From Polynucleobacter corsicus (lineage in GTDB: Bacteria; Pseudomonadota; Gammaproteobacteria; Burkholderiales; Burkholderiaceae), in assembly GCF_018688255.1 (NCBI RefSeq), contig NZ_CP061314.1:744001-808000 (forward strand): DNA of 64,000 nt. The letters run 5' to 3'. The translations under genes and the position numbers were made by a program. The notes below the pieces were generated by a model. It made no database searches and had not been told where the DNA came from. It was given only the letters and a program-made list of their open reading frames with translations. Shown piece after piece: positions 10,489-17,174 of the stretch (within the stretch, counting starts at the first letter, position 1; each line of letters begins with the position of its first letter).

Positions 10489-11037
10489 ATGAGCATCAAG
10501 CAATTCAACGCCACCTACCTTGCGGCAGACGACCGTATACTATTCCGCTTTAATACAGCCGAGGATACTGAGTTTCGTTTTTGGCTAACCCGTCGTGCGA
10601 CTTTATTCATCCTAGCTGCCACCCAGCATCTCATGATGAAGGACTTAGAGCAGACCCATTCTCCGCAAGTGGCAAAAGCAATTGCTGAATTTTGCAAAGA
10701 GGCAATGCAGATAGATCCCAGCAATCAGGGCGCCCTCCAGGCTGACACCTATCAACCGGCATCTAACTATCCCTTGGGAGCTGACCCCCTCTTAGTAATG
10801 GATGTCAAATGCACCCCTGAAAAACAAGGTTTAGAAGATGGCGTATCACTAGACCTGGTTTTACCAGGTGGCGCCAATATTAACGTCAAGATGGCAGGAT
10901 CGACTTTGCAGACCATGAGTATCTTATTAAATCAGCTACGTGAGCACGCAGCGTGGGGTGAAGTGCCCTCCGTTAGTGAAGTGGCTATTCAGGCTGAAGA
11001 TAAAAATAAATCGGGCAATAAGCCCTTAGTCCACTAG
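10489..11037 (+). CDS. Uncharacterised cytoplasmic protein of the exoprotein cluster
   Basis: A 182-residue protein with no signal peptide or membrane segment. It starts 10 bases after the prolyl isomerase gene and is probably in the same operon. The N-terminal 60 residues contain an RFWLTRRATLFIL segment that could form an amphipathic helix; the C-terminal 30 residues are polar and probably disordered. I do not recognise the family. Codon usage and base composition look like the neighbours. A role connected with the exoprotein is possible only because of the gene order. Confidence 0.75.
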   Translation: MSIKQFNATYLAADDRILFRFNTAEDTEFRFWLTRRATLFILAATQHLMMKDLEQTHSPQVAKAIAEFCKEAMQIDPSNQGALQADTYQPASNYPLGADPLLVMDVKCTPEKQGLEDGVSLDLVLPGGANINVKMAGSTLQTMSILLNQLREHAAWGEVPSVSEVAIQAEDKNKSGNKPLVH

Positions 11038-11044
11038 CTTCGTA

Positions 11045-12430
11045 TTAAAACGGCAACTTTGCCTCTGGCTTAGCTGCCAGCAATACCGCCTTAAATTCCG
11101 CCTGAATTCGCTTAATCGCCTCTTCACTATCAGCCTCAAAACGCATTACTACCACTGGAGTGGTATTGGATGGTCTTGCTAGACCAAAGCCATCCGCATA
11201 CTCCACACGCACACCATCAATCGTATTAATGGATTCTGAAGTAGGGAACTTGGCATTGGCTTTAATCGTTTCTAGCAGAGTAAACGGTTCACCTTCAGCA
11301 CAAGCGAGTTGCAACTCTGGAGTGCAGATGGCATTGGGCAAGTTATTGAGGGTGTCGCTCGGATTCTTTTCCTTGCTGAGGATCTCTAACAAGCGTGCGC
11401 CGGTATAAAGGCCATCATCAAAACCAAACCAACGATCCTTAAAGAAGATATGACCGCTCATCTCACCAGCAAGCGGGGCGCCAGTTTCTTTCAGCTTGGC
11501 TTTAACTAAGGAGTGACCGGTTTTCCACATGATGGGTTCGCCGCCATGTTCTTTTACGTAGGTGGCTAAGTTACGAGTGCACTTCACATCGTAAATAATC
11601 TGCCCGCCAGGATTGCGGGAGAGGACGTCTTTAGCAAAGAGCATCATCTGACGGTCTGGGAAGATCACCTGACCATCTTTAGTCACTACACCTAAGCGAT
11701 CAGCATCACCATCAAAAGCAAGGCCTAATTCATTATCGGTAGTTTGGAGATTCTTAATCAGGTCTTGCAAGTTTTCAATATGGGCTGGATCAGGATGGTG
11801 GTTAGGGAAATGACCATCGACTTCACAGAACAGCTCTTGAACTTCACAACCAAGGGCTCTAAATAACTTGCCAGCAAATGCACCACCAACCCCATTACCG
11901 CAATCGACTGCAATCTTCATCGGGCGAGCAATCTTGATATCGCCAACGATGTAGTTGAGATACATCGGGAAAATATCAAAGGTGCTTCGACTTCCTTGTC
12001 CGCTAGCAAACTTCTTAGCTTCAATGCGTTTACGCAAATCCTGAATCTTTTCACCATAAATCGCAGCTGTGCCCAAAACCATTTTGAAGCCGTTGTAATT
12101 CGGGGGATTATGGCTGCCGGTAATCATGATCCCGGACTTCGGTGTCTTGCTATTAATGGTGTGATTAGCCGCAAAGTAGACCATGGGTGTAGCGACCATG
12201 CCAAGATCAATCACATTAATACCGGTAGAGAGAAGACCTTCTGTTAAAGCTTCAATCAAGCTAGGGCCAGATAGGCGACCATCGCGACCGATGACGATAT
12301 CGGTCTCACCAAGCTCGCGCATTTCAGTACCAAAGGCTTGACCAATCAGTCTGGCAATCGAGGGATCTAAGGTCTCATCAATAATGCCGCGAATGTCATA
12401 CGCTTTAAAAATTGAAGGGGATAGTTGCAC
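11045..12430 (-). CDS. algC: Phosphomannomutase/phosphoglucomutase
   Basis: A 461-residue alpha-D-phosphohexomutase interconverting the 1- and 6-phosphates of mannose or glucose, feeding surface polysaccharide and central sugar pathways. All four family signatures are present: the phosphoserine loop TGSHNPP (Ser106), the magnesium site DGDADR (240-245), the sugar-specificity loop GEMSGH (322-327) and the phosphate-binding RPSNTTP (419-425). The start is GTG at 12430, chosen because QLSPSIFKAYDIRG matches the family N-terminus and no ATG lies near. It is downstream of pgi on the same strand, giving a coherent hexose-phosphate cluster. Length is normal. The symbol could equally be manB. Confidence 0.93.
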   Translation of the reverse strand: MQLSPSIFKAYDIRGIIDETLDPSIARLIGQAFGTEMRELGETDIVIGRDGRLSGPSLIEALTEGLLSTGINVIDLGMVATPMVYFAANHTINSKTPKSGIMITGSHNPPNYNGFKMVLGTAAIYGEKIQDLRKRIEAKKFASGQGSRSTFDIFPMYLNYIVGDIKIARPMKIAVDCGNGVGGAFAGKLFRALGCEVQELFCEVDGHFPNHHPDPAHIENLQDLIKNLQTTDNELGLAFDGDADRLGVVTKDGQVIFPDRQMMLFAKDVLSRNPGGQIIYDVKCTRNLATYVKEHGGEPIMWKTGHSLVKAKLKETGAPLAGEMSGHIFFKDRWFGFDDGLYTGARLLEILSKEKNPSDTLNNLPNAICTPELQLACAEGEPFTLLETIKANAKFPTSESINTIDGVRVEYADGFGLARPSNTTPVVVMRFEADSEEAIKRIQAEFKAVLLAAKPEAKLPF

Positions 12431-12451
12431 GGTTAATCCAGTATTAAATAA

Positions 12452-12622
12452 TTATTCTGCGTTGAAAATCTCATTACCAGTCGTTGGGGTAGCCATCAGC
12501 TCGTCACCATGCAGGTGAATATCAAAACGTTCAAGTTTTTGACTTAAGACAATTGAAATCACACTCAAATTGCTCGAGCCCTTGACAGTAGAGTGTGTCA
12601 CCTTATTTTCTTCGCTTGCCAT
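12452..12622 (-). CDS. Small hypothetical protein between pgi and algC
   Basis: A 56-residue ORF starting with MASEENKV at ATG 12622; the frame extends to a TTG at 12637, which is less likely. It lies in the 220-base gap between pgi and the phosphohexomutase, on the same strand, with a GGAATT-like weak ribosome site. No signal peptide or membrane segment; a central stretch (SNLSVISIVLSQKLERF) could form a strand-helix unit. Not recognised. It is supported by placement and strand only. Confidence 0.45.
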   Translation of the reverse strand: MASEENKVTHSTVKGSSNLSVISIVLSQKLERFDIHLHGDELMATPTTGNEIFNAE

Positions 12623-12653
12623 AATTATGAATTCCAAAGAATGTGAACAGAGA

Positions 12654-14144
12654 TTAAGAATTTAATAAATTTATGCGGGCAGCAGTCACAGCATCAATAT
12701 CTACGCTGGCAGCAATATCATTCTGATGACTTGCAAGGGCTTTTTCAATTGGCTTTGCTAAGACTTTGCCGTACTCCACACCAGGTTGGTCAAAGCTATT
12801 GATATTCCACAATGCACCTAATGTCGCAGTGCGGTTCTCGTATAAAGCGAGTAGGGCACCAAGGTAAAACGCATTGAGCTTAGGCAGCAACAAGAGGTTA
12901 CTAGGGCGCTTGCCTGGATAGACATCATTTGGATTTGCAGCAGTCTTGCCATTAGCCAATGCCTGCGCTTGTGCCAAGCAATTGGATAGCAGAATACGGT
13001 GATGCGCCACAGCCTCTGGCCTATCACTCATCGGGTCACGTACGGCAATGAAATCAATTGGAATGATCTCCGTACCCTGATGAAAGAGTTGGAAGTAAGA
13101 GTGCTGCGCATTACTACCGGCACTACCAAATACCACCGGAGAGGAATGCTTTACTGGCTTGCCATCACGATCTACGCTCTTGCCATTGCTTTCCATATCG
13201 AGCTGTTGCAACCACTTCGGAAACCAATCCAATGCATCTGCATACGGAATGGCAGCATAAGCTTTAATGTTGTGTTTCTCTTGCTGATACAGCAAGGAGA
13301 GTGCCATGATGACAGGTAGATTTTGTTCTAGGGGCGCATTCTTAAAATGTAAGTCCATTGCTTCCGCGCCAGCTAAAAACTGCTGGAATGTTTCAAAGCC
13401 ATATTGCAAAGCAATCGGCAGGCCGACTGCTGACCAAACGGAGTAACGACCGCCGACCCAATCCCAGAAAGGGAAAATATTGTCTTCGCTGACGCCAAAG
13501 TTTTTGGCAGCAGGAATGTTGGCAGTCACGGCATATAAAGCATGCTCAATTTGACTGTGAGTGCAACCGCTGTTCTTAAGCCAAGCAACAACGGCTTTGG
13601 CATTCATAGAAGTTTCAAGGGTCGTGAACGACTTTGAGACCACAATCACGCGAGTGCTATGAGGCTGAGCACGTGCCAGGATGCGCGCTAATTCGGCAGT
13701 ATCAATATTGGCCAAGAAATGCATGCGCATGCCACGGCTTTCAATGCCGGGAACATGGGCTAAAGCTTCAATAGCTAGGCGAGGACCAAAGTCTGATCCA
13801 CCAATGCCAATATGAATGACGTCAGTTACACCAACCCATTTATTACACAGCGCATCAATCCGATGCCAAACCTCAGATACTGCTGGCATCACATCTTTGC
13901 CATCGATCATTACTGGGGTTTTACTTAAATTGCGCAGTGCAGAGTGAAGGGCGGGGCGATCTTCGCTATTGTTAATGTGCTTGCCTGCAAACATATCCAC
14001 AATGAACTGCTCCAGATGACTCTGGCGAGCAGAAGCAAAGAGCTTTTTCCAGCTAGCCGCATCAATTCCTTGATAGGCGGTGTCGAGCACCACATCAAGG
14101 GCAGAGTGAGTACTTTGGTTGGCTAATGGGGCTTGCACAGACAT
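12654..14144 (-). CDS. pgi: Glucose-6-phosphate isomerase
   Basis: A 496-residue enzyme interconverting glucose 6-phosphate and fructose 6-phosphate. Visible signatures are the phosphate-binding IGIGGSDFG (112-120) and SKSFTTLET (170-178), the PGI signature WVGGRYSVWS (229-238), and FDQPGVEYGK near the C-terminus, which carries the conserved catalytic-site lysine. It is somewhat shorter than the roughly 550-residue enterobacterial enzyme, but both sugar isomerase domains are complete. ATG 14144 is the first methionine. It is followed on the same strand by a small ORF and the phosphohexomutase gene, and divergent from the FAD oxidoreductase at 14284. Confidence 0.95.
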   Translation of the reverse strand: MSVQAPLANQSTHSALDVVLDTAYQGIDAASWKKLFASARQSHLEQFIVDMFAGKHINNSEDRPALHSALRNLSKTPVMIDGKDVMPAVSEVWHRIDALCNKWVGVTDVIHIGIGGSDFGPRLAIEALAHVPGIESRGMRMHFLANIDTAELARILARAQPHSTRVIVVSKSFTTLETSMNAKAVVAWLKNSGCTHSQIEHALYAVTANIPAAKNFGVSEDNIFPFWDWVGGRYSVWSAVGLPIALQYGFETFQQFLAGAEAMDLHFKNAPLEQNLPVIMALSLLYQQEKHNIKAYAAIPYADALDWFPKWLQQLDMESNGKSVDRDGKPVKHSSPVVFGSAGSNAQHSYFQLFHQGTEIIPIDFIAVRDPMSDRPEAVAHHRILLSNCLAQAQALANGKTAANPNDVYPGKRPSNLLLLPKLNAFYLGALLALYENRTATLGALWNINSFDQPGVEYGKVLAKPIEKALASHQNDIAASVDIDAVTAARINLLNS

Positions 14145-14283
14145 AGCTAGATTTTATCAATAAGGACATTCAAATCACCCTAAAACGCTGAAAATGTTAC
14201 GATTTGAGCAATATAAGTACTTTAGCTTAGCTAAAAGTCATTACAAAATTGAGACATATCTGAAATCAGGTCAGGAATAGCGG

Positions 14284-15420
14284 ATGGAGCAGGTTGATTG
14301 CGTCGTTGTAGGCGCTGGAGTGGTGGGTTTGGCAGTTGCTCGCGAGATGGCTTTGCAAGGCCGAGAAACTATCTTGCTCGAGCGAGAAGATTCTTTTGGA
14401 ACCATCAGTAGTGCGCGCAACAGTGAAGTCATTCACGCAGGGATTTATTACCCAAAGGATTCTCTCAAGGCTAAGCTTTGCGTACAAGGTAATCGTCTCT
14501 TGTATGAATACTGCCGCAGTCATCAAGTGAGCACGCAAGCCTACGGTAAGTTAATTGTTGCTGCAGACGCTAGTCAGTTAAATGACCTTCAGGCAATTCT
14601 TTATAAGGCCCAAAATAACCAAGTACCTGATATCAAGATGATTTCAGGAGCGCAAGCTAAAGCTTTGGAGCCAGAGCTACGGTGCGAGGCTGCAGTACTC
14701 TCCAGCTCAACCGGTGTAGTTGATAGTCACGGGTTAATGCTGTCACTACTGGGTGGCTTTGAAGATGCAGGCGGTATGGTGGCTTATCAATCACCTTTAC
14801 TCGGCGCTAAGCCAATTGGTAATTATGCTGAAGGTGGCTTTGAGCTCACCATTGGCGGTGCTGATGGCATGACTATTCAGACCAAGTTGTTAATTAATTG
14901 CGCAGGACTCAGCGCTCCAGCTCTTGCCCAAAAAATTGAGAGGCTCTCAAAAGACTTCATACCCAAAGCTTACTTTGCCAAGGGTAATTACTTCTCCTTG
15001 TCTGGCAAATCGCCATTCAGTCATTTGATTTACCCCATTCCCGAACCAGGTGGACTAGGCGTTCATCTCACCCTCGATATGGGTGGTCAGGCCAAATTTG
15101 GTCCAGATGTAGAGTGGTTGGATATTGACGAGGAAAGTCAGATTAACTACACAGTGGATCAAGGGCGGGGAGACGGCTTTTATGCAGCCGTCAGAAAATA
15201 TTGGCCTGGCCTAAAAGATGGCTCTTTACAAGCAGATTACTCGGGCGTCAGAGCTAAAATCGTCCCGCCAAATGCCCCAGCAGGAGACTTTTACTTTGAA
15301 GGGCCCCAGCAGCATCAGCTTCAAGGCTTATTTAACTTGTATGGCTTTGAGTCTCCTGGACTTACCTCTTGTTTAGCAATTGCAGAGCATCTAGAAGTTT
15401 TGATTAAAGAGTCTAAATAA
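14284..15420 (+). CDS. FAD-dependent oxidoreductase, LhgO/L-2-hydroxyglutarate dehydrogenase-like
   Basis: A 378-residue DAO-fold flavoprotein. The N-terminal Rossmann motif GAGVVG (10-15) binds FAD, and HAGIYYPKDS (51-60) matches the region typical of LhgO-type 2-hydroxyacid dehydrogenases. The C-terminus (LYGFESPGLTSCLAIA) fits the second FAD contact region of this fold. No signal peptide. Likely reaction: oxidation of a 2-hydroxy acid, with electrons passed to quinone or oxygen; the exact substrate cannot be read from sequence. The gene stands alone, divergent from pgi and convergent with vapC six bases downstream. Confidence 0.85.
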   Translation: MEQVDCVVVGAGVVGLAVAREMALQGRETILLEREDSFGTISSARNSEVIHAGIYYPKDSLKAKLCVQGNRLLYEYCRSHQVSTQAYGKLIVAADASQLNDLQAILYKAQNNQVPDIKMISGAQAKALEPELRCEAAVLSSSTGVVDSHGLMLSLLGGFEDAGGMVAYQSPLLGAKPIGNYAEGGFELTIGGADGMTIQTKLLINCAGLSAPALAQKIERLSKDFIPKAYFAKGNYFSLSGKSPFSHLIYPIPEPGGLGVHLTLDMGGQAKFGPDVEWLDIDEESQINYTVDQGRGDGFYAAVRKYWPGLKDGSLQADYSGVRAKIVPPNAPAGDFYFEGPQQHQLQGLFNLYGFESPGLTSCLAIAEHLEVLIKESK

Positions 15421-15426
15421 ATTAAT

Positions 15427-15837
15427 CTAATGCACGGAACCAAATGGATTTAGTAGCTTAACCTTAAAGCGTTTGAAGTCCTTTGTATTTCTAGTAACTA
15501 CTGTAAGTTTCTTTTCAATGGCTGTGGCTGCAATCATTGCATCTTCTCGTACTGTATTTGATTGAGAATGCATCAGTTTTGCCCATAAACTAAAGGCCGC
15601 TCCACTCATAGCTAAAACATTGTGATTCTTGAGAATATCTTCTAACCAAGCCTCAAGAGATGCTGCTTTATTTTGATCTTGTTCTCTTATTAGTTCTATC
15701 CCGGTCTGAATTTCCCCAATAGATACGGCAGAAATATAGAGGTCCTCATCTGCTACGGTACTGAGCCATTCTAAAACCGCACCATGAGGCTTTGATTTGC
15801 GTAATTCGGAGATGACATTGGTATCTAGTAGGTACAT
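15427..15837 (-). CDS. vapC: PIN-domain toxin, VapC/FitB type
   Basis: A 136-residue PIN-domain ribonuclease. The acidic metal-binding residues are in place: Asp5 (LLDTNV), Glu42 (SIGEIQTG), Asp99 (REDAMIAA) and Asp120 (TRNTKDF), so the toxin is probably active. It follows the antitoxin gene on the same strand with an 8-base gap, the standard order for such modules. Known VapC toxins cleave tRNA or rRNA; FitB-like members can also act through DNA binding of their complex. The target here is unknown. Confidence 0.9.
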   Translation of the reverse strand: MYLLDTNVISELRKSKPHGAVLEWLSTVADEDLYISAVSIGEIQTGIELIREQDQNKAASLEAWLEDILKNHNVLAMSGAAFSLWAKLMHSQSNTVREDAMIAATAIEKKLTVVTRNTKDFKRFKVKLLNPFGSVH

Positions 15838-15845
15838 ATTGGCAA

Positions 15846-16106
15846 TTAAAGTTTGATGGGTTTACGAGCTAAACCTCGCCCGCGCTTTGGCAGAATTAAA
15901 TCTCCCTTTGCCTCCTCGGAGAGAAGAAGTGATTTAAGAGATGGTTTTGCTAGCTGCTTCAATGTTTTCCACTCCTTAATAGTGATTAGAACGGCTGTCT
16001 CATGCCCTCTTTTTGTAACTACCTGAGGCCCTTGTTTGAGACAGGCGTTTAATAATTCGCTAAATTTAGCCTTAGCGTCTTGTACCGCCCAATGGTTATT
16101 TGTCAT
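15846..16106 (-). CDS. Antitoxin of the Phd/YefM family
   Basis: An 86-residue protein whose N-terminal half (WAVQDAKAKFSELLNACL, then GPQVVTKRGHETAVLI) is the Phd/YefM DNA-binding fold; the basic C-terminal tail (LPKRGRGLARKPIKL) is the usual toxin-binding region. AGGAG five bases before the ATG supports the start. It precedes the PIN toxin in an operon and is expected to repress its own promoter together with the toxin. Confidence 0.88.
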   Translation of the reverse strand: MTNNHWAVQDAKAKFSELLNACLKQGPQVVTKRGHETAVLITIKEWKTLKQLAKPSLKSLLLSEEAKGDLILPKRGRGLARKPIKL

Positions 16107-16114
16107 TTTTTCTC

Positions 16115-16134
16115 CTGACTAGATATCTGACTAG
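16115..16134. promoter_or_regulatory. Probable autoregulatory operator of the toxin-antitoxin operon
   Basis: The octamer CTGACTAG occurs twice, at 16115-16122 and 16127-16134, start to start 12 bases apart and just upstream of the antitoxin start. An overlapping inverted repeat ACTAG...CTAGT is also present. Its position fits binding by the Phd-type antitoxin. The function is inferred. Confidence 0.45.
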
Positions 16135-16271
16135 TTTATCAGGGTGTCAACAATAAATAAAAGGCGCTAGAGGATATTAGAGCGGTGCGAGTGGAGAAAT
16201 AAAGTAGGGCCTATTTGAGTTTTACGTAGAGCACTTCTGAATTCCTTATAATCTAGGACTCAATTCGCAAA

Positions 16272-16361
16272 GGAAGAGTGGCAGAGCGGTTGAATGCACC
16301 AGTCTTGAAAACTGGCGAGGATGAAAGTCCTCCGTGAGTTCGAATCTCACCTCTTCCGCCA
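16272..16361 (+). tRNA. tRNA-Ser (anticodon UGA)
   Basis: The cloverleaf is readable: acceptor GGAAGAG pairs with CTCTTCC (16351-16357), anticodon stem-loop CCAGT-CTTGAAA-ACTGG with anticodon TGA, a long class II variable arm, a T loop GTTCGAATC, and an encoded CCA end. Length 90 bases. It forms the left border of an accessory strip with gene fragments and a Fic gene. Confidence 0.97.
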
Positions 16362-16372
16362 TATACGACAGC

Positions 16373-16403
16373 AGAGCCCCTAACCGTGGGGCTCTTTGTT
16401 TTT
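16373..16403 (+). terminator. Rho-independent terminator after tRNA-Ser
   Basis: A perfect 8-bp stem AGAGCCCC / GGGGCTCT around a 7-base loop is followed by TTGTTTTT. Confidence 0.9.
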
Positions 16404-16487
16404 GGGGCTCCTCTACCCAACAGCAAAACATGGTGTGGAAAAATTCCCATATATTTGCTAATACTCAGAGTGTTAGCAGGTCACCAA

Positions 16488-16697
16488 CTAATAGGACTCA
16501 AGCGCCTTCTTAAGTTCAGCTTCAACCTTATTTTTTAAACTAGTCGGACTAATCACCTCAACACCAGATCCATGTTTCAGGATATCCATGACTAATTCAG
16601 GATCTTGGTTGTAATCAAACTCCAGGCTGTAATAACCATCTTTATCAAAGTTGCCCACTTGTTGGCCATGCCAATGCTCGCCCGATCGCTCATAGCT
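16488..16697 (-). pseudogene. C-terminal fragment of a WYL-domain transcriptional regulator
   Basis: On the minus strand about 69 codons are open and end with TAG at 16488. The peptide includes EHWHGQQVGNFDKDGYYSLE, DPELVMDILKHGSGVEVISP and a LKKALESY end, which is the usual C-terminal segment of WYL-domain regulators. Upstream the frame is closed by TGA at 16698-16700 and the HTH and main WYL core are missing. There is no start codon or promoter in place. It is a decayed remnant. Confidence 0.65.
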
Positions 16698-16834
16698 TCA
16701 CCAATGCAAAGATCACGCCACTGCAGACCCTTCAGCCTATTCGGGCGCGAACTTCAAGATTAGGAGCGCCGTTAGCTATTGCAGGCAATCCCATGGATCG
16801 GATTGCTCAGCATCTAGGGAATATGGGTATTTAA
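16682..16834 (+). pseudogene. C-terminal remnant of an unidentified gene, plus strand
   Basis: An open frame ending with TAA at 16832-16834 reads like a real protein end (ITPLQTLQPIRARTSRLG, then APLAIAGNPMDRIAQHLG), but no start or ribosome site precedes it: going upstream it runs into the antisense WYL fragment near 16690. I do not recognise the family. The two fragments meet in opposite orientation, as if a deletion removed the 5' halves of two divergent genes. Confidence 0.35.
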
Positions 16835-16841
16835 GCTATTT

Positions 16842-16874
16842 TTGACATGTCACCTCCGGTTGGTGGCATGTCAA
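16842..16874. repeat. 13-bp imperfect inverted repeat
   Basis: TTGACATGTCACC (16842-16854) and GGTGGCATGTCAA (16862-16874) pair at 12 of 13 positions, with one T-G mismatch, around a 7-base loop. It lies eight bases after the stop of the plus-strand remnant, and its right arm includes the first TGTCAATAAA repeat. It could be a terminator-like hairpin without a T tract or part of a transposable-element end. Confidence 0.6.
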
Positions 16875-16955
16875 TAAAAATGCATATTTCCGGCTAAATT
16901 GCCCTGGAATGTCAATAAAACTGCTAATAATCGCAGTTATTGTCAATAAATCTGC
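16869..16955 (+). repeat. Three direct repeats TGTCAATAAAnnTGC
   Basis: Copies lie at 16869-16883, 16910-16924 and 16941-16955 (start spacing 41 and 31 bases), each followed by an AT-rich stretch. A short inverted copy (TTGACA) is at 16842. Multiple short terminal repeats of this kind occur at ends of IS21-like and Tn7/Mu-type elements, but no transposase gene is near, so this would be an element scar. The assignment is a guess; the repeats are seen directly. Confidence 0.6.
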
Positions 16956-17016
16956 CTATTCCAAGTGAATTTAGCTTTTGAAGCTAGTTAGTAAAAAACA
17001 TTCAAACCGCTATTTC

Positions 17017-17159
17017 GTAAGAAAAAGTGAGGATATATTTAAAAATATAGGAATCCATTGAAATATGTAAGAAAAAGTGTGTAAATATGTGTAATCGTAA
17101 GAAAAAGTGTCTATATGTAAGAAAAAGTGTGGGAAAATAGCTATTCGAACGAAAAAGTG
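17017..17159 (+). repeat. Five phased 13-bp repeats upstream of the fic gene
   Basis: GTAAGAAAAAGTG is found exactly at 17017, 17067, 17097 and 17117, with a variant GAACGAAAAAGTG at 17147. Start-to-start distances are 50, 30, 20 and 30 bases, so all copies are close to the same helical face. The last copy is 15 bases before the Fic start codon. This looks like an operator array or iterons. No partner protein is identifiable here. Confidence 0.8.
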
Positions 17160-17174
17160 GGGCTTGGGGGAAAT

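Larger units (their letters stand above)
16404..17174. other. Accessory intergenic strip between tRNA-Ser and fic
   Basis: This 770-base stretch has no intact gene. It holds the WYL fragment, a plus-strand gene end, the inverted repeat at 16842-16874, the TGTCAATAAA repeats, a short hairpin (TAGCTT-TTG-AAGCTA near 16972) and the phased repeats before fic. The part from about 16980 is strikingly AT-rich compared with the flanks. Confidence 0.7.

Noticed and set aside
16246..16450. Minus-strand frames across tRNA-Ser
   Set aside because: They read antisense through the tRNA and its terminator and match the common false annotation produced by tRNA genes.
17017..17159. CRISPR array
   Set aside because: Repeats are only 13 bases, spacers vary (37, 17, 7, 17) and no cas gene is present.
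17127..17174. Upstream GTG start for fic
   Set aside because: It would translate the phased repeats; ATG 17175 has a good GGGGGA site.
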